Origin: CANMXU01 sp052030545
Lineage (GTDB): Bacteria; Pseudomonadota; Gammaproteobacteria; Enterobacterales; Alteromonadaceae
NCBI RefSeq assembly: GCF_052030545.1
Contig: NZ_JBPDIH010000005.1
Coordinates: 248,001 to 312,000, forward strand
Reading direction: 5' to 3'
DNA length: 64,000 bases
Part shown: in pieces, positions 36,672-45,559 of the stretch
Numbering within the stretch: the first letter of the stretch is position 1
Layout: every line of letters starts with the position of its first letter
Program-made: the position numbers and the translations under genes
The notes under the pieces: model-generated
What the model was told of the DNA's origin: nothing
The model's input: the letters and a program-made list of their open reading frames with translations, nothing else
Databases searched by the model: none

Positions 36672-37452
36672 TTGTATTTAAGAATCGATTAAGCACGTCG
36701 GACGTAAAAGTAATTATTCCTGACGACAAGGATACAATCGTTGAATAAGGGTCAGAGTATAACGCTTGCAGCCTTGCACCATTATACTCTGAGCTCGCAC
36801 TTGGTGACTGGTGGCAAGCCACTAATGACGCACTTGCTCAAATAAAGTCAAAAAATAACGCGGCACTAAAAGGGGGGAATCAATTGGCGTATCCGGACAA
36901 ATACACGACACGACCTTGCTTGGCAGCAACAATAACATTATTCTCCCTGCGATTTTATGGAATGACGCTCGCCGTGAAGCACTATATAAAACTATTGAAC
37001 AACGTGCACCAAAACCGAGCAATTACCGGCAACGTTGCCATACCTAGTTTTACCGCACTTTAATGACCGGCAATTTTTCCTTAGACATTTAAGAAATCAC
37101 TGGTCCCCTTTAGCTTGATGCAGATAAAAGACAACAGTCAACGCAAATGTTAAAAGCAACCGATTTCCCCATTTATCACATATCTAAGCTTTGTTAAGAC
37201 TCTAACATTACTGGCTACTTGGATGAAGAAATTACCAATATCTGTAGTATGAATGAAGTCTCAGTGTTCGACGGTGGTGGCAATAACGCTGCAGGTGCCG
37301 CTGGCATTCGCGTTATTAACGAAAAAAAGCGTTTTTTATCGTTAGATATTTCTGGTATATATTTGGTAACCAACAAAATCTCCCCCCCTGATAGCGACGT
37401 GGACTTAGTTATCGGATCAGGTAGCACCATGCAAGCTTATTATTTAGCGTGA
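36672..37452 (+). pseudogene. xylB: Xylulokinase pseudogene (xylB remnant)
   Basis: Pieces of an FGGY-type xylulokinase appear in order but in changing frames. They are VKVIIPDDKDTIVE near 36700-36745, WWQATNDALAQIK near 36810-36850, then after a G6 run (about 36872) IGVSGQIHDTTLLGSN and ILPAILWNDARREAL, then after another shift RAITGNVAIPSFTAL, and finally FDGGGNNAAGAAG and LSLDISGIYLV near 37270-37360. These match the substrate and ATP-binding blocks of XylB. An in-frame TAA after the first block, at least three frameshifts and loss of about the last 200 residues show that the gene is dead. Confidence 0.85.
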
Positions 37453-37493
37453 CACAATAAATTAAGTAGCAAAGCATTAGTTATGAGTAACAC

Positions 37494-37610
37494 ATGAGCA
37501 AACAATTTTTCTATAACATCAATAAAATTAAATTTGAATGTGCAAATAGCACCAGCCATTAGAATTTCGTTACTATGCTTATCAGAAAATACAGGATGGA
37601 TTATTTTTTA
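37494..37610 (+). pseudogene. xylA: Xylose isomerase pseudogene fragment (xylA remnant)
   Basis: From an ATG at 37494 the frame reads MSKQFFYNINKIKFE, then CANSTS, and after a frameshift PLEFRYY. This matches the start of xylose isomerase (FF..I.KIKYEG..STNPLAFRYYN). Nothing recognisable as the catalytic part of XylA follows, so only the first 35 or so codons survive. It sits directly after the xylB remnant in the usual xylB-xylA order, supporting a decayed xylose operon. Confidence 0.7.
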
Positions 37611-38496
37611 AGACACAACTCCAATATACACAGTGAAATAATCTATCAAGAATTGTTGCCCAAGCAGCGCCTTAAACACCCATGGCGTTAATACTCAATC
37701 TGCCGTTAACTAGCCACTAGTTTAAAACGATATTAAGCGCAATAGCCATAGCGTTAACTATGCAGACGATATTAGCTTCTTGTAGCATATCGATAGTCAT
37801 GCGTCATCAGACACCAGCGATAATAAAATGATTCCATTAACTTGTGTCATTTCTATTAGCTCTTTCACCGACACCAATGGCTTTTCATATCGTCATCAAT
37901 TTCATCTACCACCAGGTGAAGACTAGTGGTGCGACAATTTTTATTCGAGCGCGTATAGATTCGCTCCCTAATATAAGACCTTATTAGTAAATTTATTCAA
38001 CACATCATTATATTATAAATAATTTAGTAGCAATATTATTGAATGATATAAGCCGATAATTAAATAATGAAGTGTATTTAAACCACAAAACGTAATAATC
38101 AATTGCTCGCTAATGAAGCACTAAGTTGATTAATTGCTATAACGCTAAAATATATATTTTTATCAATAATGATTATTTATTACCATATTATCGAGCAAAT
38201 TTTGTCCAGCTCACTAATCTCCCCTACAAGGCTAGTCTACAAGTAGTTCAAATCAAAGATAAAAATTTTGCTTCTTAACTAAAATCACAACCAGATAATA
38301 ACAATTAAAAATCATTTTTTGTCATCTAAAAACTATATTCAAACAAAACTCACTAACACCGAATACAAATCACATATAATTATCAGGTTTTATATTTGCA
38401 ATGGCTATTAAGATAAATTAAAATTACTTAAACACTTGGTTTACGCTGTCAGAACTTATTGGTTTTGGGTGCAAGAAACTCGCTATTGGATGGATT
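37611..38496. other. Non-coding stretch after the xylose remnants, with uxaB upstream region
   Basis: No gene could be called. 37730-37960 keeps a long, nearly open frame (for example SSFTDTNGFSYRHQFHLPPG) that may be more decayed coding DNA, but I do not recognise a family. The part from about 38000 to 38496 is very AT-rich and should hold the promoter of uxaB. No terminator or clear operator was identified. Confidence 0.35.
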
Positions 38497-39951
38497 ATGA
38501 AAAAGCTCAACAGACAAAATGCAACATCAACAACCTACCCAACTAAAATCATGCAATTTGGCGAAGGTAATTTTTTACGGGCGTTTATTGATTGGCAGAT
38601 TAACCATTTAAATAGAGAAAGTGATTTAAACGCCGGTATCAGTATTATTCGCCCGATTGATTATGACGCCATCCCGTTATTAAACGAACAAGATGGCCTA
38701 TATAGTACGGTTATTCGTGGCATTGATGAAAGCGGAAAAGCTATTGAAAAAATAGAAATTATTGATTGCGTGAACGAAGAAATCGCTATCTATAAAAATT
38801 TTGATAAATACATGGCGCTTGCAGAAAGCGAAACCATTAAGGTGATATTCTCAAATACCACCGAAGCTGGCATTGAGTTTGTTGATACCGACAAGTTAAC
38901 CGATGCGCCGGCTAAAGCATTTCCAGCCAAACTTACTCAGTGGCTATATAAACGTTTTCAACACTTTAATGGCGCCCACAGTGCAGGTTTGATCATCATC
39001 CCTTGTGAGCTTATTGATTACAATGGTGACAAATTAAAAGAAATTTTGCTGCAATATTGTCAACTATGGCAATTAGAGCAAGGTTTTGTCGATTGGTTAG
39101 AGCATGCTAACCATTTTTGTTCAACCCTTGTTGACCGTATTGTTACCGGTTTTCCTCGTGATGAACACCAAGCATTACAACAAAAACTTGGCTACCAAGA
39201 TAACTTTATGGTTACCGCAGAATACTTTCACTTATTTGTTATTCAAGGGCCAAAAGCAGTTGAAGACGTACTTTGTTTAAAAGACACCAGTTTAAATATA
39301 AAAGTGGTTGACGATATTTACCCGTACAAGCAACGAAAAGTGGCTATTTTAAACGGCGCACATACGGCTATGGTGCCACTTGCTTACATGGCTGGTTTAG
39401 AGTCTGTTAAAGAAACCATGTCTGACGAGCTACTATCAAGCTATATCAACAAGCTCATTTTTACAGAAATTATTCCAACACTTAACCTGCCAAAAGATGA
39501 ACTAGAAGCCTTTGCTCAAGATGTGATTAAACGTTTTGAAAACCCGTATATTCATCACCAATTAATGGCAATTTCATTAAACAGCATGACTAAATTCCAT
39601 ACCCGCTTAGTTCCTCAGTTATTAAAGTATGTGGAAATAAACAACAGCGTGCCGCCAATGATCGCTCATGCACTTGCTGGTCAAATATTCTTTTACGGCG
39701 GTGTTCGTAATGATGAAAAAATCGCACTCGTTGATAGCGATAAATGGTTAACCTTATTTAGTGCAACTTGGCAGAAATTTCACGCCAAAGAAATCACCAT
39801 TGAGCAACTTGTTAGCGCAGTTTTATCAGCTAACTGGCATTGGGGACAAGATCTGACTGAAGTTGATGGTTTAGCTTTTGCAGTAACTTCTGCCTTAGCG
39901 AAATTCATTAAATCAGGTGTTAGAACAGCCTTAAACGAAGCGTTGGTATAA
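38497..39951 (+). CDS. uxaB: Tagaturonate reductase (altronate oxidoreductase)
   Basis: NADH-dependent enzyme of the mannitol dehydrogenase family, 484 residues (E. coli UxaB has 483). It reduces D-tagaturonate to D-altronate. It follows the E. coli protein closely along its length: IMQFGEGNFLRAFIDWQI, SNTTEAGIEF, IIIPCELIDYNGD, FCSTLVDRIVTGFPRDE, VDDIYPYKQRKVAILNGAHTA and NPYIHHQLMAISLNSMTKF. It starts an operon with uxaA (3-bp gap) and kdgK. In this window its substrate is more likely to come from L-galactonate through the LgoD-like dehydrogenase at 45560 than from galacturonate, since no UxaC or exuT is seen. Confidence 0.96.
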   Translation: MKKLNRQNATSTTYPTKIMQFGEGNFLRAFIDWQINHLNRESDLNAGISIIRPIDYDAIPLLNEQDGLYSTVIRGIDESGKAIEKIEIIDCVNEEIAIYKNFDKYMALAESETIKVIFSNTTEAGIEFVDTDKLTDAPAKAFPAKLTQWLYKRFQHFNGAHSAGLIIIPCELIDYNGDKLKEILLQYCQLWQLEQGFVDWLEHANHFCSTLVDRIVTGFPRDEHQALQQKLGYQDNFMVTAEYFHLFVIQGPKAVEDVLCLKDTSLNIKVVDDIYPYKQRKVAILNGAHTAMVPLAYMAGLESVKETMSDELLSSYINKLIFTEIIPTLNLPKDELEAFAQDVIKRFENPYIHHQLMAISLNSMTKFHTRLVPQLLKYVEINNSVPPMIAHALAGQIFFYGGVRNDEKIALVDSDKWLTLFSATWQKFHAKEITIEQLVSAVLSANWHWGQDLTEVDGLAFAVTSALAKFIKSGVRTALNEALV

Positions 39952-39954
39952 ATA

Positions 39955-41445
39955 ATGAAAGCACTAATTAAATTACATGAAACAGATAATGTTGCCATAG
40001 CGCTAAGTCCTTTAGAAAAAGGAGTTTTATATCAATTTGATGATATTAAAGTAACCCCTACCACTGATATCGATAAAGGCCATAAAGTTGCCATTGTTAA
40101 CATAGCTAAAGGCGACGACATTATTAAATATGGTGCCGCAATCGGCCACGCATTAGACTCGGTAAATGCCGGTGAGTGGGTTCATGTTGAAAATGTAAAA
40201 ACCAACCTGAGTGACGAGCTTGAATACAGCTACGCACCAGAAGACACATTAGCAGCTCCTTTCATCGATACTTGTCCTGAGGTTAATATTTATCGACGTA
40301 AAAATGGTGATGTCGCCATTCGAAACGAACTTTGGGTTATTCCTACTGTAGGCTGTGTTAACGGTGTCGCCCAGCAAATGGTAAAAGAATTTTTGCAAGC
40401 GCATCCTGAACTTGAAATTGACGGCGTTCATGTATTTCCGCATCAATTTGGCTGCTCGCAACTCGGTGATGATTTAGTTAATACCCGTCGACTTTTACAA
40501 AACATGGCACAGCACCCTAACGCTGGTGGTGCACTCATTGTTGGTCTTGGTTGTGAAAATAACCAAATCTCCACCTTTAGAATGGGTTTAGACGACCTTG
40601 ACCGCGACCGAATTAAGTTTTTAACGTCGCAATCTGTTGACGATGAAATTGAATCGGGCCTTGAGCTGTTAGAAGATATTTACCAAACCATACGTCAAGA
40701 CAAACGAGTGCCCGGTAAGTTGTCAGAAGTGAAATTTGGTTTGGAATGTGGTGGTAGCGATGGCTTATCGGGCATTACCGCCAACCCATTATTAGGTCAA
40801 TTTTCAGACTACCTTATTTCCCGAGGCGGTACGACCGTATTAACAGAAGTACCTGAAATGTTTGGTGCAGAGCAAATATTAATGTCTCGTTGTAAAGATG
40901 AAAGTACCTTTAACGACTTGGTTAATATGGTCAATGGCTTTAAACGTTACTATAAAGATCATAACCAGCCTATTTATGAAAACCCATCACCAGGCAATAA
41001 AAGTGGCGGTATTTCAACCTTAGAAGATAAATCACTCGGCTGTACGCAAAAAGCAGGTTTAAGTAAAGTGCAAGCAGTATTAAATTATGGTGAACGCTTA
41101 ACAGCTCCAGGCTTAAATTTACTTAATGCACCGGGTAACGATGCCATAGCCACCAGTGCATTAGCATCAAGTGGTTGTCATATGGTGTTATTTACTACAG
41201 GTCGCGGCACACCTTATGGCGGTTTTGTACCGACCTTAAAAATTGCGACCAATTCTGAATTAGCCAAGAAAAAGCATCGTTGGATTGATTTTGACGCCGG
41301 CCAGCTTGTCACCGACAAATCAATGGACGTCTTACTTGAAGAATTCCTTACGCTGATTATTGACGCCTGTAATGGCAAACCTGTGTGCAACGAAATCAAC
41401 GATGTACGAGAAGTGGCGATTTGGAAAAGTGGAGTCACGCTATAA
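39955..41445 (+). CDS. uxaA: Altronate dehydratase
   Basis: Iron-dependent dehydratase of 496 residues (E. coli UxaA 495) that turns D-altronate into 2-keto-3-deoxy-D-gluconate. The N-terminal SAF domain (VAIALSPLEKGV, AIVNIAKGDDIIKYGAAIGHAL) is followed by the catalytic domain with VGCVNGVAQQM, HQFGCSQLGDD, LIVGLGCENNQ, FGLECGGSDGLSGITANP and PGNDAIATSALASSGCHM. Cysteines in GCSQ, GCEN and CGGSDG are those expected to bind iron. Its stop codon overlaps the start of kdgK (TAATG). Confidence 0.96.
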   Translation: MKALIKLHETDNVAIALSPLEKGVLYQFDDIKVTPTTDIDKGHKVAIVNIAKGDDIIKYGAAIGHALDSVNAGEWVHVENVKTNLSDELEYSYAPEDTLAAPFIDTCPEVNIYRRKNGDVAIRNELWVIPTVGCVNGVAQQMVKEFLQAHPELEIDGVHVFPHQFGCSQLGDDLVNTRRLLQNMAQHPNAGGALIVGLGCENNQISTFRMGLDDLDRDRIKFLTSQSVDDEIESGLELLEDIYQTIRQDKRVPGKLSEVKFGLECGGSDGLSGITANPLLGQFSDYLISRGGTTVLTEVPEMFGAEQILMSRCKDESTFNDLVNMVNGFKRYYKDHNQPIYENPSPGNKSGGISTLEDKSLGCTQKAGLSKVQAVLNYGERLTAPGLNLLNAPGNDAIATSALASSGCHMVLFTTGRGTPYGGFVPTLKIATNSELAKKKHRWIDFDAGQLVTDKSMDVLLEEFLTLIIDACNGKPVCNEINDVREVAIWKSGVTL

Positions 41446-42380
41446 TGGCAGAGTTTAAACTCGCATTAATTGGCGAATGCATGGCTGAAATTTCAGGCGC
41501 ACCTTTTACTGCCATGCAGCAAAGTTTCGGTGGCGACAGTGTGAATACCGCCGTATATTTAAAAAGCCTTTTACCTAATACTGGTCAAGCAAGTTTTGTT
41601 ACTGCAATGGGTAAAGATCAGCTAAGCCAAGCCATTATCGAAAAATGGCAAGCTTATGGTATCGATACGCAATACGTATTGATTGACCCAAATAAGCATG
41701 TGGGGTTATACCATATTCACAATGACAGCTCGGGCGAGCGTTTTTTTCAATATTGGCGTAATGACTCTGCGGCCCGCTTCATGATGCAACATGAACAGAT
41801 TGCCGCTGTTTTTGATAATTTACAAAATTATGATGCTGTTTTTCTTTCAGGCATTTCACTTGCCGTACTACCTGAAGATGACAAAACAAAGCTAGTTCAA
41901 GCACTGCATACGTTACGCAGTCAAGGCACTAAAATTATTTTTGACAGTAACTATCGTCCTGCTTTGTGGCGTGATATAGAAGAAACAAAACATTACTACG
42001 ATAAGATATATGCCTTATCTGATTTAGCTTTAGTGACCTTTGAAGACGAGCAAATAATTTGGCAAGATAGCTCTGTAGAAGCTTGTAAGCAAAGGTTGGC
42101 AAAATACGATATCAACGAGATTGTCATTAAAGATGGTGAAAATGGCTGTTTTTATTCAACATCAGCACTAGAGCTACATGTACCAACAGAAGTTGTGACT
42201 AACGTAGTTGATACCACATCGGCTGGTGACTCTTTTAATGCAGGTTTTCTCGCAGCTTGGTTGAATGACAAAACACCAGAGCAATGCTGTAAAGTCGCCA
42301 ATAAACTGGCCAGTAAAGTGATCCAGCAAAAAGGTGCTATTGTCTCTATTAACACTGACGAAGTTTGGGCGGTACTTTAA
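41445..42380 (+). CDS. kdgK: 2-keto-3-deoxygluconate kinase
   Basis: PfkB-family kinase, 311 residues from the ATG at 41445, which overlaps the uxaA stop. A start 60 bases earlier would lie deep inside uxaA and adds a charged tail, so it is rejected. It converts KDG to KDPG. FGGDSVNTAVYLK (substrate side), DSNYRPALW and DTTSAGDSFNAGFL with catalytic D262 are characteristic of KdgK. It completes uxaB-uxaA-kdgK. The next enzyme, KDPG aldolase (Eda), is not in the window and must be supplied from elsewhere. Confidence 0.94.
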   Translation: MAEFKLALIGECMAEISGAPFTAMQQSFGGDSVNTAVYLKSLLPNTGQASFVTAMGKDQLSQAIIEKWQAYGIDTQYVLIDPNKHVGLYHIHNDSSGERFFQYWRNDSAARFMMQHEQIAAVFDNLQNYDAVFLSGISLAVLPEDDKTKLVQALHTLRSQGTKIIFDSNYRPALWRDIEETKHYYDKIYALSDLALVTFEDEQIIWQDSSVEACKQRLAKYDINEIVIKDGENGCFYSTSALELHVPTEVVTNVVDTTSAGDSFNAGFLAAWLNDKTPEQCCKVANKLASKVIQQKGAIVSINTDEVWAVL

Positions 42381-42746
42381 CCATATTTACAATTTTCAAC
42401 TAACAGTCAGACCTTGTGATTATTTTTCTTATCAGCAATTAGCGCTTTTAATTTAGGCGTTACCGTTTTTCATTAACATGCTGCCCCCACAGCTAAGTTA
42501 AATAAACTAAGCAAATACGGTATAAGTACGGTTTTTTGATCATTTCAATCAAACTCCATAAAAAATCAAGCCAACAATCCCTGTATGGCAAGTTATCATT
42601 TTTTAATGTCATCTGAATCACGAGCAAACTAGCAAAAGTTGCTCAGAAATAAACACCTTCATAAAATACTCCAGCTGCTATAGCAGTATCCATGAAGGAC
42701 GATTCAAGTGAACTTATCAATGCCGGATAACAGGTATAAAGCGCAA
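42381..42746. other. Gap between convergent kdgK and mutarotase genes
   Basis: 366 bp with no gene seen. CTGCTATAGCAG at 42675-42686 is a 12-bp perfect palindrome but lacks a T-run, so it is not a clear terminator. No other structure was recognised. Confidence 0.3.
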
Positions 42747-43106
42747 TTAAGTTAACGCCTGCTTTAAGTCATATATCTTATCCATTGCCACCCATTTTTC
42801 GCCTTCTTTAGCCCACTTTAAAGGCTGTTGATACTTCCACATCAAAGCTTCCCATTCCGCACTTTTTTGTCGACCGGCTTCCGTTATAGGTGGCTGGTTT
42901 GGATCAAAATCAGCTTTAGTTTCCATGATCATGAACAATCGACTACCTAAGTGGTATATTTCCATATCTAAAATACCCAGTTCACGCATATTTTGGGTTA
43001 TTTGTGGCCAAGCATTCTCAGGCCGATGATACTCTATATACTCTTTAATCAATTCAGCTTCATCTTTTAAATCCAAAGCTAGACAATAACGTATGCTATC
43101 CGTCAT
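42747..43106 (-). CDS. L-rhamnose mutarotase-family protein (RhaM-like)
   Basis: Small protein of 119 residues of the RhaM/DUF718 family, dimeric ferredoxin-like fold, that speeds alpha/beta conversion of a sugar. Visible family marks are RYCLALDLKDEAELIKEYIEYH with the His at 27, ELGILDMEIYHLGSRLFMIMET and WEALMWKYQQPL. GGGAG-like purines (AGGGAGTC) precede the start. It is near the L-galactose dehydrogenase gene but separated by about 670 bp. Given the neighbours, L-galactose (or L-fucose) is a more likely substrate than L-rhamnose; that is inference, as no rhamnose genes are present. Confidence 0.88.
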   Translation of the reverse strand: MTDSIRYCLALDLKDEAELIKEYIEYHRPENAWPQITQNMRELGILDMEIYHLGSRLFMIMETKADFDPNQPPITEAGRQKSAEWEALMWKYQQPLKWAKEGEKWVAMDKIYDLKQALT

Positions 43107-43220
43107 GAAGACTCCCTAATTTTTAATCATATTATTAAAATTTAAACAACGCCTCTAGGTACAAGACGATGAAATAATCTATTCTCCCAAAAGAATAGAT
43201 TCGTGTAACTAGTGACTAAG

Positions 43221-43403
43221 CTAGTTAAGGGTATAATAAACTTTATCGACGCTGACCTTACGGCTATTAATATCTTTCAGAACGATAAAATTAATTTGTA
43301 CAACTTTATCTGCTGTCAGCGCTAGAGTTATACCAACTGTTTTACCACCTTCGGATAACACAGCTTTACTAATTGCAATATTTTTAAATGATGTTGTGCT
43401 CAT
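43221..43403 (-). CDS. Small unidentified open frame
   Basis: A 60-codon frame from the ATG at 43403 (MSTTSFKNIAISKAVLSEGG, later KVSVDKVYYTLN). It has no membrane segment or signal and no family I recognise. It could be a small real protein, or the tail of a broken gene together with the open stretch just upstream (43413-43540). No convincing ribosome site was seen. Confidence 0.25.
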   Translation of the reverse strand: MSTTSFKNIAISKAVLSEGGKTVGITLALTADKVVQINFIVLKDINSRKVSVDKVYYTLN

Positions 43404-43412
43404 CGTTATCAA

Positions 43413-43540
43413 GTCCGCTTAATGCCCCTATTTGCCAGCGCCTGCTTTAATGTTGCCGACTTTTGCCCCTTATCCACGTAACCAACCGATGCTTTAGCGC
43501 CTGCAAATTTATCATCAAGGTAATGAAGTTATAACATGCA
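43413..43540 (-). pseudogene. Possible gene fragment, unidentified
   Basis: Minus-strand frame without a start codon reading HYLDDKFAGAKASVGYVDKG, then QKSATLKQALANRGIKRT and a stop. The segment around VDKG and ANRGIK faintly recalls the catalytic region of DDE transposases (D-K-G-Y...RGI), but it is too short to assign. It may be the remnant of an insertion sequence or other decayed gene. Confidence 0.2.
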
Positions 43541-43730
43541 CAGTATGTATGTGTAGCACAACAATATCTCCTGCTTGCAAATAGGGGCTTTACATATAAA
43601 TCAACAAGAAGATTGTAGATAAGGAAAATTTAGCTAAGCATAAAGAGACGACTAGGCTGAATTTAAAGGCAAGATCAATAACGTTATAGCCAAAAAAGCA
43701 GGATAAAAACGCATACATTTTTAACCTGGC

Positions 43731-43771
43731 ACTTAAAAACGGTGCCAATAATTTTTACTTTTATTGGCACC
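43731..43771 (-). terminator. Rho-independent terminator of the L-galactose operon
   Basis: GGTGCCAATA (43741-43750) pairs with TATTGGCACC (43762-43771), a perfect 10-bp stem, and is followed on the minus strand by GTTTTTAAG. It lies 9 bases past the L-galactose dehydrogenase stop codon. Confidence 0.85.
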
Positions 43772-43779
43772 TAGAAGGA

Positions 43780-44715
43780 TTAATCTTGATTAGTGGCATG
43801 ACCTGAAGGCCAAGTACAATCTACATTGGCAAACAATGCGCGTAGTTTTTCAACCAAAACAGGATCAGGTTTCTTTTCCGCCCACTTTACATTTTTTTCA
43901 ATATTTAACGGGTTGGCTGTTCCAACTAAGGTCGACACAATAGACGGGTGATCAATCGCAAACTGCAAGGCGACCTCGGTAACATCTACACCATGCTCTT
44001 GACAGAGTTTTACCGCTTTTGCACTCGCTGCTAACAGCTCTTTATTGCCAGGATGCCAGCTTGGCGCACCACGTTCAGTCAATAAGCCCATACCTGTAGG
44101 TGAAGCATTAATGATACCAACACCTTTACTGTCTAGTATTGGAATAAGTTTGGTTAGCGCTGTATCATGTAAAGCATAACGACAATAGGTTAAGATACAG
44201 TCAATATCGAAGTGCTTGACCGTTTCTTCAAATATTTTAACCGGATAACCTGTTACGCCAAAATAACGGATTTTTCCTTGTGCCTTAAGTGCTTGTAAAC
44301 AAGGAATAGCTTCTTCAAATACCTGATTTAAATCACCAAACTCGATATCGTGCAAGTATAAAATATCAACACCGTCGACCCCTAATCGAGCTAAACTTTC
44401 TTCTAAACTGGCATTAATTCTTTTTGCTGAAAAATCAAAATCGGCAAACTCTGAACCATAACGCCCTGCTTTAGTCGATAGAATAAAACGGTCACGTGAA
44501 ACCGTTTTAAGGGCTTTGCCCAATACGGTTTCAGCGACGGTATCACCATAATAAGGTGAGACATCAATATGGTTAATACCTAAATCAAGAGCGGTATGAA
44601 CCGTGCGAATACCGTCAGCCTCACTGATGTTACGAAATACGCCGCCTAAAGGAGATGCACCATAGCTTAATTTAGAAAGGTTTAAATCAGTTTTGCCTAG
44701 TTTGTTATACTGCAT
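43780..44715 (-). CDS. Aldo/keto reductase, L-galactose dehydrogenase
   Basis: NAD(P)-linked enzyme of 311 residues that oxidises L-galactose to L-galactono-lactone. It closely resembles the plant ascorbate-pathway enzyme L-galactose dehydrogenase as I recall it: GASPLGGVF, SPYYGDTVAETVLGK, LHDIEFGDLNQ, ASPTGMGLLTERGAPSWHPG and CTWPSGH near the C-terminus all have direct counterparts. The aldo/keto reductase tetrad is D51, Y56, K82 and H122. L-fucose dehydrogenases are related and remain an alternative. It is third in an operon after the LgoD-like dehydrogenase and the lactonase (9-bp gap). Confidence 0.9.
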   Translation of the reverse strand: MQYNKLGKTDLNLSKLSYGASPLGGVFRNISEADGIRTVHTALDLGINHIDVSPYYGDTVAETVLGKALKTVSRDRFILSTKAGRYGSEFADFDFSAKRINASLEESLARLGVDGVDILYLHDIEFGDLNQVFEEAIPCLQALKAQGKIRYFGVTGYPVKIFEETVKHFDIDCILTYCRYALHDTALTKLIPILDSKGVGIINASPTGMGLLTERGAPSWHPGNKELLAASAKAVKLCQEHGVDVTEVALQFAIDHPSIVSTLVGTANPLNIEKNVKWAEKKPDPVLVEKLRALFANVDCTWPSGHATNQD

Positions 44716-44724
44716 ACATTATTC

Positions 44725-45558
44725 CTATAATAATTTGTAAAACTTACAAGCGTTTAAACCAAAAACTTGATCTACATGATCTGGGTAATTCGCCTGTACG
44801 TAATCAGAGACTATTTTTTTCACTTCTTGATATTGTGAGGCTAGCAAACAAACGGGCCAGTCAGAGCCAAACATAATACGCTCAGGGCCAAAAGCATTAA
44901 AAATAGTATCAAGGTATTGGGTAAAGTGTGACTGCTGCCACTGTTGATGATCCGCTTCGGTCACCATGCCGGAAACTTTACAAAACACATAAGGAACAGC
45001 CGCTAACTCAGTAATGTGTTTTTGCCACTGCTGAAAACCCTCTCCCGATGCAATGTCAGGTTTAGCAATATGGTCTACAACCAATCGCATTGGTGGTAAT
45101 TTATTCACTAAGGCAATGGTTTGAGGCAACTGATGAGCGAATACTAATAAGTCATAACTATAATCATTATCAGCAATCAGTGCTAAACCTCGAATAAACT
45201 CATGTTGTAGCATGAATGCAGGGTCTGGTTCATCTTGCAGCACATGACGAAAGCCCTTCAATAATGAGCTCCCTTCATAATATGATAATTGCGATGCTAA
45301 ATTATCAGCACGTAAATCTATCCAACCAACAACGCCTTTAATAAGCGAATTTTGCTTAGCGAGTGATAATAACCACTGTGTTTCTTCATCTGTTTGACGT
45401 GCTTGTACAGCTACACAGCCTTGCAAATTATTTTCTGCTAAAATTGGCGATAAATGTTCAGGTAAAAAGTCACGCTTTATCGCTTTTTCTGTTTCGCCAA
45501 TCCAGCCGTATTCTTGAGAAGAATACTGCCAAAAATGTTGATGAGCATCTATTTTCAT
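44725..45558 (-). CDS. Amidohydrolase-family sugar lactonase (COG3618)
   Basis: Predicted lactonase of 277 residues, TIM-barrel amidohydrolase. It would open the L-galactono- (or L-fucono-) lactone made by the neighbouring dehydrogenase. Metal and catalytic residues appear as H6 and H8 (IDAHQHFW), the His of VVDHIAKPDI and the Asp of MFGSDWPV. L-fucono-1,5-lactonases are known in this group, and some accept L-galactonolactone. It is tightly packed between the aldo/keto reductase (9 bp) and the zinc dehydrogenase (1 bp), so the three form one operon. Confidence 0.92.
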   Translation of the reverse strand: MKIDAHQHFWQYSSQEYGWIGETEKAIKRDFLPEHLSPILAENNLQGCVAVQARQTDEETQWLLSLAKQNSLIKGVVGWIDLRADNLASQLSYYEGSSLLKGFRHVLQDEPDPAFMLQHEFIRGLALIADNDYSYDLLVFAHQLPQTIALVNKLPPMRLVVDHIAKPDIASGEGFQQWQKHITELAAVPYVFCKVSGMVTEADHQQWQQSHFTQYLDTIFNAFGPERIMFGSDWPVCLLASQYQEVKKIVSDYVQANYPDHVDQVFGLNACKFYKLL

Positions 45559-45559
45559 T

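Noticed and set aside
36556..37022. Two minus-strand frames at 36556-37022
   Set aside because: They are antisense to recognisable xylulokinase blocks and resemble no protein.
37219..37452. Separate 77-residue gene
   Set aside because: Its sequence (FDGGGNNAAGAAG) is the ATP-site block of xylulokinase; it is a piece of the xylB pseudogene, not an independent gene.
41385..41444. Upstream start of kdgK
   Set aside because: The extra residues overlap uxaA in another frame, are not kinase-like, and the TAATG overlap at 41443-41447 gives a natural coupled start.
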